A stretch of 64,000 bases of DNA from Sphingomonas sp. JUb134 (lineage in GTDB: Bacteria > Pseudomonadota > Alphaproteobacteria > Sphingomonadales > Sphingomonadaceae). Both the position numbers and the translations under genes were made by a program. Shown piece by piece: positions 46,037 to 54,271 of the stretch. Under the pieces are notes generated by a model. It was not told where the DNA came from. It made no database searches and was given only the letters and a program-made list of their open reading frames with translations. The stretch is from assembly GCF_004341505.2 (NCBI RefSeq), contig NZ_SLYP02000001.1, positions 2,318,501-2,382,500 of the forward strand, given 5' to 3'. How positions within the stretch are numbered: the stretch's first letter is position 1; the number at the start of each line of letters is the position of its first letter.

Positions 46037-47062
46037 ATGGACATTTCTGTGCTCGGGATCGATCTTGGCAAGAACAGCTGCAGCGTGGTTGGGCTGGACG
46101 CAATTGGCAAGGTTGTCGTCCGCCGACGAATGCGGCGCGAGACAGTCATCACCTACGCGGCGACCTTGCCGGCCTGCGTTGTGGCGATGGAGGCCTGCTG
46201 CGGTGCGCATCACATGGGACGTGCCTTGGCGCGACAAGGCCATGCGGTACGATTGATGTCGCCGGAATACGTCCGCCCTTACGTCAAGGCGCAGAAAAAC
46301 GATGATCGTGATGCCGAGGCGATCGCCGAGGCGGCGACACGGCCGACTATGCGGTTTGTCGAGCTAAAGACCGAGGAGCAACTCGACATGCAGACGCTCC
46401 ATCGTATCCGTGACCAGCTTGTCGGAGACCGCACCTCCCTGATGAACCAGATCAGGAGCCTCCTCCTCGAACGCGGTTACATCGTCCCACAGGGGCGTGC
46501 AAAGCTTGCCCTTCGGCTGGGTGAGATGCTGGATGGTGACGAACCGGTACTCGGCTCCCGCATTCACCGGCTGGTGAGCGACATGCGCCTGCGCTGGAGC
46601 GCGCTCGACGAACGGATCGCAGATCTCGATGCCGAGTTCACCGATGCGGCTCGGGCGGATGAACGGACACGGCGATTGCTGACCATTCCCGGCATCGGTG
46701 CGCTTAATGCCACTGCGCTGGTGGCAGCGATCGGGGATGCCCGGACCTTCGGGCGCGGGCGCGACCTTGCCGCATGGCTGGGCTTGGTGCCGCGGCAGGC
46801 AACGACCGGAGGCAAGCCGCGGTTGCTCGGTATCACCAAACGTGGGAGCCGTTACCTGCGCAAGAACCTGATCCAAGGTGCGCGTGCGTCCCTGCCGGTC
46901 ATGAGCAAGAGCGATACGCGACTTGGCGCCTGGCTGCGCGGTCTCCTCTCACGTTCTCATCACAACACCGTCGTGGTGGCATTGGCCGCCAAGATGGCGC
47001 GTATCGTGTGGGCGCTGCTGCGACACGAGCGCACCTACGATCCGGTTGCACAAGCAGCCTGA
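46037..47062 (+). CDS. IS110-family (IS1111 group) transposase
   Basis: 341 residues from the ATG at 46037, with GGAAGGAG upstream. The N-terminal RuvC-like DEDD domain has VLGIDLGKNSCSVVGLD, VVAMEACCGAHHMGR and AQKNDDRDAEAIAEAATRP. The C-terminal Tnp domain has IPGIGALNATALVAAIGDAR, LAAWLGLVPRQ and GITKRGSRYLRKNL. Where many relatives have Ser-Ser or Ser-Thr before GG in this domain, this protein has Thr-Thr (QATTGGKPR). The reading frame is complete. Confidence 0.94.
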   Translation: MDISVLGIDLGKNSCSVVGLDAIGKVVVRRRMRRETVITYAATLPACVVAMEACCGAHHMGRALARQGHAVRLMSPEYVRPYVKAQKNDDRDAEAIAEAATRPTMRFVELKTEEQLDMQTLHRIRDQLVGDRTSLMNQIRSLLLERGYIVPQGRAKLALRLGEMLDGDEPVLGSRIHRLVSDMRLRWSALDERIADLDAEFTDAARADERTRRLLTIPGIGALNATALVAAIGDARTFGRGRDLAAWLGLVPRQATTGGKPRLLGITKRGSRYLRKNLIQGARASLPVMSKSDTRLGAWLRGLLSRSHHNTVVVALAAKMARIVWALLRHERTYDPVAQAA

Positions 47063-47310
47063 ACAAGCTCGGCCGGCGCGCCTTGCGCCAGCTAAATGAT
47101 GTCTGCGGGAGGTGAGTGAAAGATGGCCTGACAGTCGACCGGTGTCCCGGAACCCTATGGCTAAAAATGGCACTCGATGCCGGCCCCTTTATGAGGACCA
47201 GGACGCGCGGATCTCCATCTTGGCCAACAACCTCGTGTTGGAAGGCCGGATACGTTTTCGCAGACTGCTCAGAACATCAGACACAAACCGCTTGCCGACG
47301 GGGCGAGCCA
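47063..47310 (+). ncRNA. Candidate bridge RNA of the IS1111-like element
   Basis: About 248 non-coding bases at the right end of the element. CCCCTTTATG at 47184-47193 equals the left insertion junction (45957-45966), and ATACGTTTT at 47250-47258 equals the right junction (47310-47318). CCGGCC at 47180-47185 can pair with GGCCGG at 47244-47249, and the hairpin CCAACA/TGTTGG (47224-47241) lies between them. IS110-family elements are known to make a bridge RNA pairing with donor and target; the placement and matches fit, but the fold is untested. Confidence 0.5.
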
Positions 47311-47314
47311 TACG

Positions 47315-47642
47315 TTTTAACCCGCAGGCTCGATGCCGTGCGGTGAGCCTTCAGGTAGGTTGCGTCGATCATGACCGTCTGCGGCTCGGCGCCGGCTGCA
47401 GCCAGACCTTCCATCATTCGCGTGAACACACCGGCCTCGCCCCAACGCTTCCACCGATTGTACAGCGTCTTGTGCGGGCCGTACTCGCCGGGTGCATCTC
47501 GCCAGCGCAGCCCGTTGCGATTGACGAATACGATGCCACTCAGCACCCGCCGATCGTCTACCCTCGGCCTCCCGTGGCTCTTGGGAAAGAACGGCCGCAG
47601 CCGCTCCATCTGCTCGTTCGTCAGCCAAAACAGGTCACTCAT
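47315..47642 (-). pseudogene. IS5-family transposase frame A (interrupted copy)
   Basis: Identical in translation to frame A at 20193 up to residues SSLRVK, where the IS1111-like element begins and the reading runs into TYGSPRRQAVCV. The first catalytic Asp is kept but the rest of the catalytic domain is out of reach. Confidence 0.92.
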
Positions 47643-47704
47643 CCCGGTCTCCTTGCGGAGCCTGAATCAGATCGCGACGCTCACATCAATGGGTCCTGAC
47701 CCTA

Positions 47705-48257
47705 GGAGGACCACTAACGCTGCGACCAAACCCCTCCTTCGATCTTTTAGTATTATACAAGCTGCTAGCAGCACAAGCGGGAAGATGATGTAGAACCATT
47801 CCTCTACTGCGAGACTCCAGGAAACGTTAAACGGATAGGGCTGCACCGGCCAATACAGTGTCTGCGCAAAGACGAAGTACGGCAAGAAGTCGCTGACACT
47901 ACCGCCGTCAAAGATCCACGGCGGAATTTGGATAAGTAGCCATACCAGATACACAGGAACAGTTCTGAACCATCTTCTGATCCAAAAGTTCTTGACGTCT
48001 GCCGAGGTACTGAGTTCGTTTATCTGATTGATGGCGATACCGCCGATCAGGAACCCAGACAGAACGAAGAAAATTTCTACGCCGAGGTAGCCAAACACAA
48101 AGAGACCCTCAAGGGCTGGAAACTGATGCTCAACGAGATGCCGCCCATGAGAGAAAAGGACGAAGAGGATGGCGCAAGCGCGTAAGACATCGAGGCCAAA
48201 GTTTCGCTTGTGAATGTCCTTTGGCAGCAACAGCGACTTCGCGTAAGCTATCATCAT
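47705..48257 (-). pseudogene. Acyltransferase 3 (OafA/YrhL-like), N-terminal part of a split gene
   Basis: Starts at the ATG at 48257 behind a GGGGGGG run and reads MMIAYAKSLLLPKDIHKRNF. It contains the family hallmark LDVLRACAILFVLFSHG with its catalytic His, then GYLGVEIFFVLSGFLIGG, WIRRWFRTVPVYLVWLL and NVSWSLAVEEWFYIIFP. It breaks off at the IS5-family TA duplication. Divergently, 146 bases away, is an SGNH hydrolase gene, a common partner in surface-polysaccharide acylation. Confidence 0.93.
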
Positions 48258-48403
48258 ATACCCCCCCGCCACGCGGCTCGACCAGGCAATCCGGCATGGC
48301 TTTTGAATCGCGAACCGGCAGGCCTGTAAGGGAAACTTACGGTGGTCGCTACGCTTGTATGCCACCGCGAGCATCGCTTCTGCAGGAGTAAGGCAATTTT
48401 TTG

Positions 48404-49693
48404 ATGAACCTCCAACGAGCCCTGGTTTGCGCCTCCGCAATCGCTTGTTTTGCCGCTCCAGTCGTGCCGTGGGTCGAAGCAGCGAGATCAACTCCTCTGT
48501 TCAAGATGAGCAGCGCTTCAGCTGCCCCGGGCATCGTTCACGGGGCCAATCAAGGAGCTACGCCTTCAATCCCAGTCGCAACGGACGGTTCCTGCCTGGA
48601 TCGATTCCGCAAGCTAGTGAAAGAGAACAAGCAGCGAGATCGGAACGTCATTCGGGTCGCTTTCTGGGGTGATAGTTGGGCCGAACGAGTAGACGTACCT
48701 GAGGCATTCAAGGACATCGTCGGGTCCGCGCTCGAGATATCAGGTCATGGCTGGATCAGCGTGAACAGCGATTATCGCTCCGGGAAAAGGCCACCGGTTT
48801 ATAACCTTGATCGCGTCGCCTTCACTAAACTCCCGCGGGCGAGCATGTCGAATAACGCCGGGCTGGGTTCAGACGGGTGGGTCACCGTCGATCATGGCGG
48901 GTTGGTTCCAGGCGCGGAATATTCCAGCTTTGGCGCCGCCGCCGATGGGTTCAACATATTCACGACGCGTTCCGACGCGACTGTACGTATCGGAAATCTT
49001 CGAACCCAAACCTTGCAGATCTTCTATCGTGATACTCTCGGATCTTTCCGGTATCGAGTTGACGGGGGCCCATGGGCGGCCATGAAGGGTAGCGGGACCG
49101 ACGCCATCAGGTCCGTGGCCATCGCTGGGCTGGCCGATGGGATCCACGACTTGGAGGTCGACACGAAGGGCAACACCGGCACCGTCGTGGTTTACGGCTT
49201 CTACGCGACCCGCGATGTTAAGGGCCTTGAGGTCAGCAAGATTGGCAATGGCGGCGCTACGTCCGTCGACCTCGCTCAAATGGCGGAATTTGGAGCGCCT
49301 TACTGGTCGAGGCTTCTGCCGCACATCATCTTCTTGCTTGTTGGAACGAATGACGCGGCACATCTAATAAGCAAGGCGAAGTTCAAAGCGAACTTACAGA
49401 TCGCAATGAACCGCATCTGGAGGGTCTCACCACACACGATCTTCGTCCTTGTCCCCTCTCCGGAGAACAGTGCGGCGGCGCGTTCGACTGCGCTCGCTCC
49501 CTACACGGAAGCGGCCTACGAGTTGGCCACCGCCCCGGAGAACGCCCGGCGGACGGAGTTCTACAACGCGCGTGCCGCTATGGGGCCGCGGGAACCGAGA
49601 CTCTGGGACGATGCCAAGCACCTCAACCCTAGTGGTGCGCGAACGCTCAACCGCGGGCTGATCGACACGCTGCTGTGGGGCATGGACCTGTGA
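48404..49693 (+). CDS. SGNH/GDSL-type hydrolase, exported
   Basis: 429 residues from the ATG at 48404. An N-terminal signal (about 1-26) is present. SGNH block I is VAFWGDSWAERVDVPE, the oxyanion/block III part is LLVGTNDAAHLIS, and block V is WDDAKHLNPSGARTL with Asp and His. Between blocks I and III is an insert of about 150 residues of beta-rich character (70-250). Such proteins esterify or de-esterify sugars. Beside the broken acyltransferase gene, a role in O-acylation of a surface glycan is the best inference. Confidence 0.8.
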   Translation: MNLQRALVCASAIACFAAPVVPWVEAARSTPLFKMSSASAAPGIVHGANQGATPSIPVATDGSCLDRFRKLVKENKQRDRNVIRVAFWGDSWAERVDVPEAFKDIVGSALEISGHGWISVNSDYRSGKRPPVYNLDRVAFTKLPRASMSNNAGLGSDGWVTVDHGGLVPGAEYSSFGAAADGFNIFTTRSDATVRIGNLRTQTLQIFYRDTLGSFRYRVDGGPWAAMKGSGTDAIRSVAIAGLADGIHDLEVDTKGNTGTVVVYGFYATRDVKGLEVSKIGNGGATSVDLAQMAEFGAPYWSRLLPHIIFLLVGTNDAAHLISKAKFKANLQIAMNRIWRVSPHTIFVLVPSPENSAAARSTALAPYTEAAYELATAPENARRTEFYNARAAMGPREPRLWDDAKHLNPSGARTLNRGLIDTLLWGMDL

Positions 49694-50444
49694 ACTGAGA
49701 ATAACCGGAAGCGCCGCCTGCTCAGGGGACGCTCTCGCCCCAGGGCGACATCCAGTGCGTGATCGTCCTGCCCGGCATCTTCTCCGACGCGCACCCGGCG
49801 CCCGCCGGCGACACCACCATATGCTGTTATGCCGTGCTTGAGGCCCCCTTCAAACCTGGGCTGTCGCGGGCGGACGGCAGCAAACGCCCATTGTGGGACG
49901 TCAGCCCTGCGCTATCTGAGTGGATGCTCAAACGGGTCACTTTGCTCAGCCAATTTGGTTTAGGCATCGGATTTATTCGATATGGCGTGGACGGCCCCGG
50001 TTGTGTCGGCGGGTGGTTGATCGTCCTGGTCAGCCTGATGTTGTTAACCCTGTCCATCTTGAACGACAGTAAACGCCCAATTGCGGCCGTCGGCTAATGT
50101 TGCCATGCTTTCCCCTATGAGCCGCTTCAGAGACGTCAATGGCCGCTTCGTGCCACCGCGCGAATGGGACCTTGTCGCATTTGCTTTAGCCGTGTTTTCG
50201 ATTGCGCGAGCGTGGCGCTTGCTTGGTTTCTACACGGCGCCTCTACGGTCCGCGATACGTGGATCGTCATCCCTATAGCAGCGCTGCTGACCGCCCGCGG
50301 AATATGGCTTCGGCGGAAGCGCGTGGTAAATAGTCGACCTTTCCTGCCTCAGGGGAACGGCCGCTAACCACTCATTTTCAGCGGCTCCAGGTGGAGGTAC
50401 CCTCCGGCTCGCTCCGGCAGACACCGCCGAAGACCTGGTTCCTA
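49694..50444. other. 751-base stretch with only weak reading frames
   Basis: No gene here is convincing. One frame, 49924-50097 (+), could encode a 57-residue single-span peptide (LKRVTLLSQFGLGIGF, then GWLIVLVSLMLLTLSIL). A second, starting at ATG 50117, looks like a two-span membrane protein of about 75 residues if one base were shifted near 50205, since DLVAFALAVFSIA continues in another frame as SVALAWFLHGASTVRD and TWIVIPIAALLTARGIWLRR. Both may be decayed genes. Confidence 0.3.
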
Positions 50445-51618
50445 GTCACCTGAATCTAAAGTTCGCCGCATAACGTACGGTCTGCGGCTTGGCAGAAGCG
50501 CTTTACGGAGGCGAGTATCTCGTCGGCGGACTTGGTCCATCGGTAGGGCTTCGGGTTCTCGTTGTGGCGCTCGATGAAGGCACGGATGTCCTGCTCGAGC
50601 TGATTGGTGGAGGTATGGACGCCGCGGCGCAGTTGCTTGCGGGTAAGTTCGGCAAACCAGCGCTCGACCTGGTTGATCCACGAAGCCGAAGTCGGCGTGA
50701 AATGCACATGATAGTGCGGCCTGCGGGCGAGCCAGGCCCGGACGAGCGCGGTTTTGTGGGTCGCGTAATTGTCCATGATGATGTGGACATCGAGATCGGG
50801 CGGCACCTGGGCGTCGATCTGCTTAAGGAAGTCCAGAAACTCGGCGGCGCGATGACGCTTGTAGCATTTGCCGATCACGAACCCCGAAGCGATGTCGAGC
50901 GCTGCGAACAGCGAGGTCGTGCCGTGACGGACGTAACTGTGAGTGCGCCGCTCGGGTACTCCTGGCATCATCGGCAGGACCGGCTGCTCTCGATCGAGCG
51001 CCTGGATCTGGCTCTTCTCGTCGACGCTGAGCACCAACGCGCGGTTAGGCGGGGAGAGATAGAGCCCGACAATGTCGCGGACCTTTTCCACGAACAGGGG
51101 ATCGCTCGACAGCTTGAACGTCTCCGACCGATGCGGTTGCAGCCCAAAGGCCGACCAGATGCGCCGGATCGTCGTGTGGGAGAAGCCGGTCGCACCCGCC
51201 ATCGAGCGTATCGACCAGTGGGTCGCGTCAGTTGGCGTGGAGCGGAGTGTGCGCTCGATCACGGCAGCAACCTGATCATCGTCGATCGTTCTCGGTCGTC
51301 CGGGCCGAGCCTCGTCCATCAGTCCCTCAACTCGGTCCTTCAGGAAGCGCCGTCGCCACTTACCGACTGTGTGCTCGTGCACGCCCAACTCAGCAGCGAC
51401 AACCTTGCTCTGAATACCGTCCGCACAGCGAAGGATAATACGGCACCGCTCCGACATCGAGCGAGACACCCGCCGCCGGCGAACCTGCCGCTCCAGATAG
51501 TCCCGCTCCTCCGCCTCCAACACCAGAGGCATCGTCGGTCGGCCGCCCGCGTTCGCCATGCCAAGCTCCTCATCAGCGGAGCCAGCATACAATGCGACTT
51601 ACTTCAGTTCCAGGTGAC
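50445..51618 (-). mobile_element. IS630-family insertion sequence (1174 bp)
   Basis: The ends GTCACCTGAATCTAAAGT and, inverted, GTCACCTGGAACTGAAGT form imperfect terminal repeats. TA flanks both sides (50443-50444, 51619-51620), the target duplication of IS630/mariner-type elements. One transposase gene fills it. It lies in a gene-free stretch and breaks nothing that I recognise. Confidence 0.93.
50456..51559 (-). CDS. IS630-family transposase
   Basis: 367 residues from the ATG at 51559, with GAGGAG 9 bases upstream. Two N-terminal helix-turn-helix motifs (GIQSKVVAAELGVHEHTVGK and MAGATGFSHTTIRRIW) precede a DDE domain with Asp in LVLSVDEKSQIQAL, Asp in DVHIIMDNYATHKT and Glu in SWINQVERWFAEL. 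The frame is intact, so the element may be active. Confidence 0.95.
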   Translation of the reverse strand: MANAGGRPTMPLVLEAEERDYLERQVRRRRVSRSMSERCRIILRCADGIQSKVVAAELGVHEHTVGKWRRRFLKDRVEGLMDEARPGRPRTIDDDQVAAVIERTLRSTPTDATHWSIRSMAGATGFSHTTIRRIWSAFGLQPHRSETFKLSSDPLFVEKVRDIVGLYLSPPNRALVLSVDEKSQIQALDREQPVLPMMPGVPERRTHSYVRHGTTSLFAALDIASGFVIGKCYKRHRAAEFLDFLKQIDAQVPPDLDVHIIMDNYATHKTALVRAWLARRPHYHVHFTPTSASWINQVERWFAELTRKQLRRGVHTSTNQLEQDIRAFIERHNENPKPYRWTKSADEILASVKRFCQAADRTLCGEL

Positions 51619-51743
51619 TAGAGAGTGTGCGGTCGAGCGGCACCGCCGTCGCACCCCTTCGGCTAGATCCAAACTAGACGCGTACCCCTGACTGTTCGAC
51701 TTCCTTGCGCTAAAGGAGGGCCCCACGAAGAAAGGCGCTCCCG

Positions 51744-52091
51744 ATGGACCGAGACAAACTCATCATCATCAAGCCCGACTTTGTTGATCCGACCTTGTCA
51801 GGCACACGCTTCTACTGCTGGCACTGTGCGCTGATGGAAGGCGTCCTCGTCAGCTTCCCTACACTGGCGACGCGTATCGACGTTCTCCGGGTCGACTGGG
51901 CCCGACCGAGACAGGCGGTTGTCGAGTTGGTCGGAGCCGAGAACCAATCGCTCCCGCTCCTCCTGCTGGCCGATGATGCCGACGCTCGAATAGCAACCGG
52001 GAGCCATAACGGACAAGCCTTCGTGCAAGGCAAAGATGCGATCCTAGAGGCGCTGTCGCGCCGACACGGAATCCCGTTCCCGCATCCATGA
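51744..52091 (+). CDS. DUF3088 protein
   Basis: 115 residues, MDRDKLIIIKPDFVDPTL then RFYCWHCALMEGVLVSFP, DWARPRQAVVELVGAENQSL and DAILEALSRRHGIPFPHP, the full pattern of DUF3088. The CxxC-like CWHC in a thioredoxin-like setting hints at redox or metal binding, but function is unproven. It stands alone after the IS630 element. Confidence 0.85.
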   Translation: MDRDKLIIIKPDFVDPTLSGTRFYCWHCALMEGVLVSFPTLATRIDVLRVDWARPRQAVVELVGAENQSLPLLLLADDADARIATGSHNGQAFVQGKDAILEALSRRHGIPFPHP

Positions 52092-52239
52092 TCAAGAAGG
52101 AGCGCACCAGCTTCACCGCTCGATTCCGAAAAGAGTTGGCACGCCGTCCGCCGAACCGGCTGCGGCCCGGAGCCAGACGCCAGAGGCGGACACCGGTGGC
52201 TTCACAACCTGATCGCCTCAGCGTGCACGAGCACTGCTT

Positions 52240-52515
52240 CTACAAGCCCTCCTCATGTTCGATGCAGGCGGCAACTCTGGCGTCGAAATAAGCGAGAGCG
52301 GCGGCTCTTTTGTCGGGGGGCAGCATCGGAAGCGCGAATGGCGCGGTTCTCCCCAACCCAAGGGCGGCGCCGCAAGCAGTGTCCTCCTCTGCTTGTCGCG
52401 AACAAGCGTAGATCGCATCCTCAAGCTGGGCACTATGCACCGCCGCCGAGCAGGACCGGACGCTATCGGCCAGGCTCGGCTCCGCCAGACCCGCCACCAG
52501 GATCGTCAGAAACAC
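52240..52515 (-). CDS. Small secreted Cys-containing hypothetical protein
   Basis: 91 residues from a GTG at 52515 with AGGGA upstream. A signal peptide (FLTILVAGLAEPSLADS) is followed by SCSAAVHSAQLEDAIYACSR, an ACGAALGLG segment and a final VAACIEHEEGL, giving four Cys in a helical domain. I do not recognise a family. The 883 bases from 52092 to 52973 hold nothing else that I can support. Confidence 0.45.
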   Translation of the reverse strand: MFLTILVAGLAEPSLADSVRSCSAAVHSAQLEDAIYACSRQAEEDTACGAALGLGRTAPFALPMLPPDKRAAALAYFDARVAACIEHEEGL

Positions 52516-52973
52516 TGCAGGTCCCTTTCTGTGTGCCGCCTGCTGGCGGACTGGCAGAGCTGACGCCACTCGGCAACGGTGACCATAGCCGCCGTCAAAC
52601 TACCGATCCTCCCGATCCGCCGCTGCGAGGGGGATCGACACGACGATCAACTGCAGAAGCAGGAAGAGGTGACGGGCGTCACCGCCAGCTGGCTCGATAG
52701 CGGCGCCGCGAAGAAGTGGACTGCGCTCGCAAGCTGTCCCGCACCCATGCCAACGAAGCGAGCACCCCCGCGACGACGCCCGAGAGCACCGTCAGAAATC
52801 TCCGCAATGCTTAGTTGGACCGTCTCTACGGTCCCGGACGCCCGACCTCTACCAGGCGATGACCGCGTCGCTGAGCGAGTTTGCCGTCACCAAAGTCGAA
52901 GCAGTCCAACGCGCAGCTGCGGAATGCCGTAGAAGCTAGCACCACAACGACAAAAGAAGCGAATGAAAAGAGT

Positions 52974-53048
52974 TGGCTGGGGCGGCAGGATTCGAACCTG
53001 CGAATGCCGGTACCAAAAACCGGTGCCTTACCGCTTGGCGACGCCCCA
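52974..53048 (-). tRNA. tRNA-Gln (anticodon TTG)
   Basis: Read on the minus strand, acceptor TGGGGCG pairs with CGCCCCA, followed by discriminator G and encoded CCA. The anticodon arm CACCGG-TTTTTGG-TACCGG presents TTG, and the T arm has the invariant GTTCGAATCC. It lies 46 bases upstream (minus sense, downstream) of ilvE. Confidence 0.95.
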
Positions 53049-53094
53049 ACAGCCGCGGGGCCTTATACCGGCCCCGGGCGTGGTGGGAAGGGGG

Positions 53095-54195
53095 TTATGC
53101 GTCGATCCGCTCGAGCCAGCCGTAGGGGTCCTCGGTGCGGCCGCGCTGCAGGTTCACCAACGTGTCGCGTAGCGCGATCGTACGCTCGCCCGGGCCGCCG
53201 TTGCCGATCGAGAAGCTGCCCTGTGGCGAGGATACCTTGCCGATCGGGGTCACCACCGCCGCGGTGCCGCAGGCAAATGCTTCGCGAAGCCGGCCGCTGC
53301 GGGCATCTGCCTCCCACTGGTCGATCCCATAACGTTCCTCGCGCACCGTGATCCCCTGGTCGCGGGCAAGGCGCAGGATCGAATCACGGGTAATGCCGGG
53401 CAGGATCGTGCCGGTCAGCGGCGGCGTCAGCATGCTGCCGTCGTCGAACACGAAGAAGATGTTCATACCGCCCAGTTCCTCGACCCAGCGGCGCTCGGCT
53501 GCATCGAGGAAGACGACTTGGTCGCAGCCCTGGCGGATCGCCTCCGCCTGCGCCACCAGGCTGGCTGCATAGTTGCCGCCGCACTTCGCGTCACCGGTGC
53601 CGCCCGGCGCTGCGCGCGTATATTCCTGGGAGACCCACAGCGACACGCTCGGCGCGCCGCCCTTGAAATAGGCGCCGACCGACGAGGCGAGCACGATGTA
53701 GAGATACTCGGCCGAAGGCTTCACGCCCAGGAACACCTCGCTCGCGAACATGAACGGGCGCAGGTAGAGCGCCCCGCCCTCGCCCTCGGGAATCCAGTCC
53801 CGCTCGACCAGCGAGAGCTCCCGGCAGGACGCGAGGAACAGCTCCTCCGGCAGCTCCGGCATCTCCATGCGGCGCGCCGAACGACGGAAGCGCTTGGCAT
53901 TCTCTTCCGGACGGAAAAGGCCGACACCGCCGTCCTCGAGCCGGTACGCCTTCAGCCCCTCGAAGATTTCCTGGGCATAGTGGAGCACCGCCGCTGCGGG
54001 GTCCATCTGCACGGGGCCGCGCGCGACGATCTGCATGTCGTGCCAGCCCTTCTCGTCGGACCAGCGTGCAATCGCCATGTGATCGGTGAACACGCGACCG
54101 AAGCCCGGGCTCACCAGCTTGTCCGCACGCTCGCTGGCCGGGAGCGGCGAGGCGTTCGGCGTAAGAGGAAAGCGCGTTTCGGACTGGTCGATCAT
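53095..54195 (-). CDS. ilvE: Branched-chain amino acid aminotransferase
   Basis: PLP enzyme that interconverts Leu, Ile and Val with their keto acids. 366 residues from the ATG at 54195. It is the longer class-IV type, with HYAQEIFEGLKAYRLEDGGV, LYLRPFMFASEVFLGVKP, KCGGNYAASLVAQAEAIRQG carrying the PLP-binding Lys, and EELGGMNIFFVF. It is divergent from a MarR-family regulator 76 bases away, which may control it. Confidence 0.95.
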   Translation of the reverse strand: MIDQSETRFPLTPNASPLPASERADKLVSPGFGRVFTDHMAIARWSDEKGWHDMQIVARGPVQMDPAAAVLHYAQEIFEGLKAYRLEDGGVGLFRPEENAKRFRRSARRMEMPELPEELFLASCRELSLVERDWIPEGEGGALYLRPFMFASEVFLGVKPSAEYLYIVLASSVGAYFKGGAPSVSLWVSQEYTRAAPGGTGDAKCGGNYAASLVAQAEAIRQGCDQVVFLDAAERRWVEELGGMNIFFVFDDGSMLTPPLTGTILPGITRDSILRLARDQGITVREERYGIDQWEADARSGRLREAFACGTAAVVTPIGKVSSPQGSFSIGNGGPGERTIALRDTLVNLQRGRTEDPYGWLERIDA

Positions 54196-54271
54196 GATCT
54201 GCTCCGCAATCGGACGGCGCGGTGCCGTTCCGGCTTGCCGTGGCCTAAGCCCACTGGCAGAACAGGTCAAC

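Larger units (their letters stand above)
45964..47314 (+). mobile_element. IS110-family, IS1111-like element (about 1.35 kb)
   Basis: Boundaries come from the uninterrupted IS5 copy. CCCCTTTTTAACCC there becomes CCCCTTT, then the element, then TTTTAACCC, so the element is about 1351 bases plus a TT overlap. Subterminal inverted repeats ATGGCTCGCCCC (45968-45979) and GGGGCGAGCCAT (47300-47311) mark it as IS1111-like. The left non-coding end is about 70 bases, the right about 250, the arrangement expected when the guide RNA is 3' of the transposase. It sits exactly in the host element's frameshift run. Confidence 0.92.
45515..47702 (-). mobile_element. IS5-family element inside the acyltransferase gene, itself interrupted
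   Basis: Same element as at 20133-20967 but reversed. The outer ends GGGTCAGGACTCG and GGGTCCTGACCC are flanked by TA on both sides (45513-45514 and 47703-47704; target TTAG). Total span is 2188 bases. Subtracting the 835-base element leaves 1353 bases, the inserted IS110/IS1111-type element. The transposase frames are separated, so this copy is dead. Confidence 0.95.

Noticed and set aside
49759..50097. 112-residue frame as a named gene
   Set aside because: The first 55 residues look non-coding and no family is recognised. Only the hydrophobic end is plausible, so it is noted within the weak stretch.
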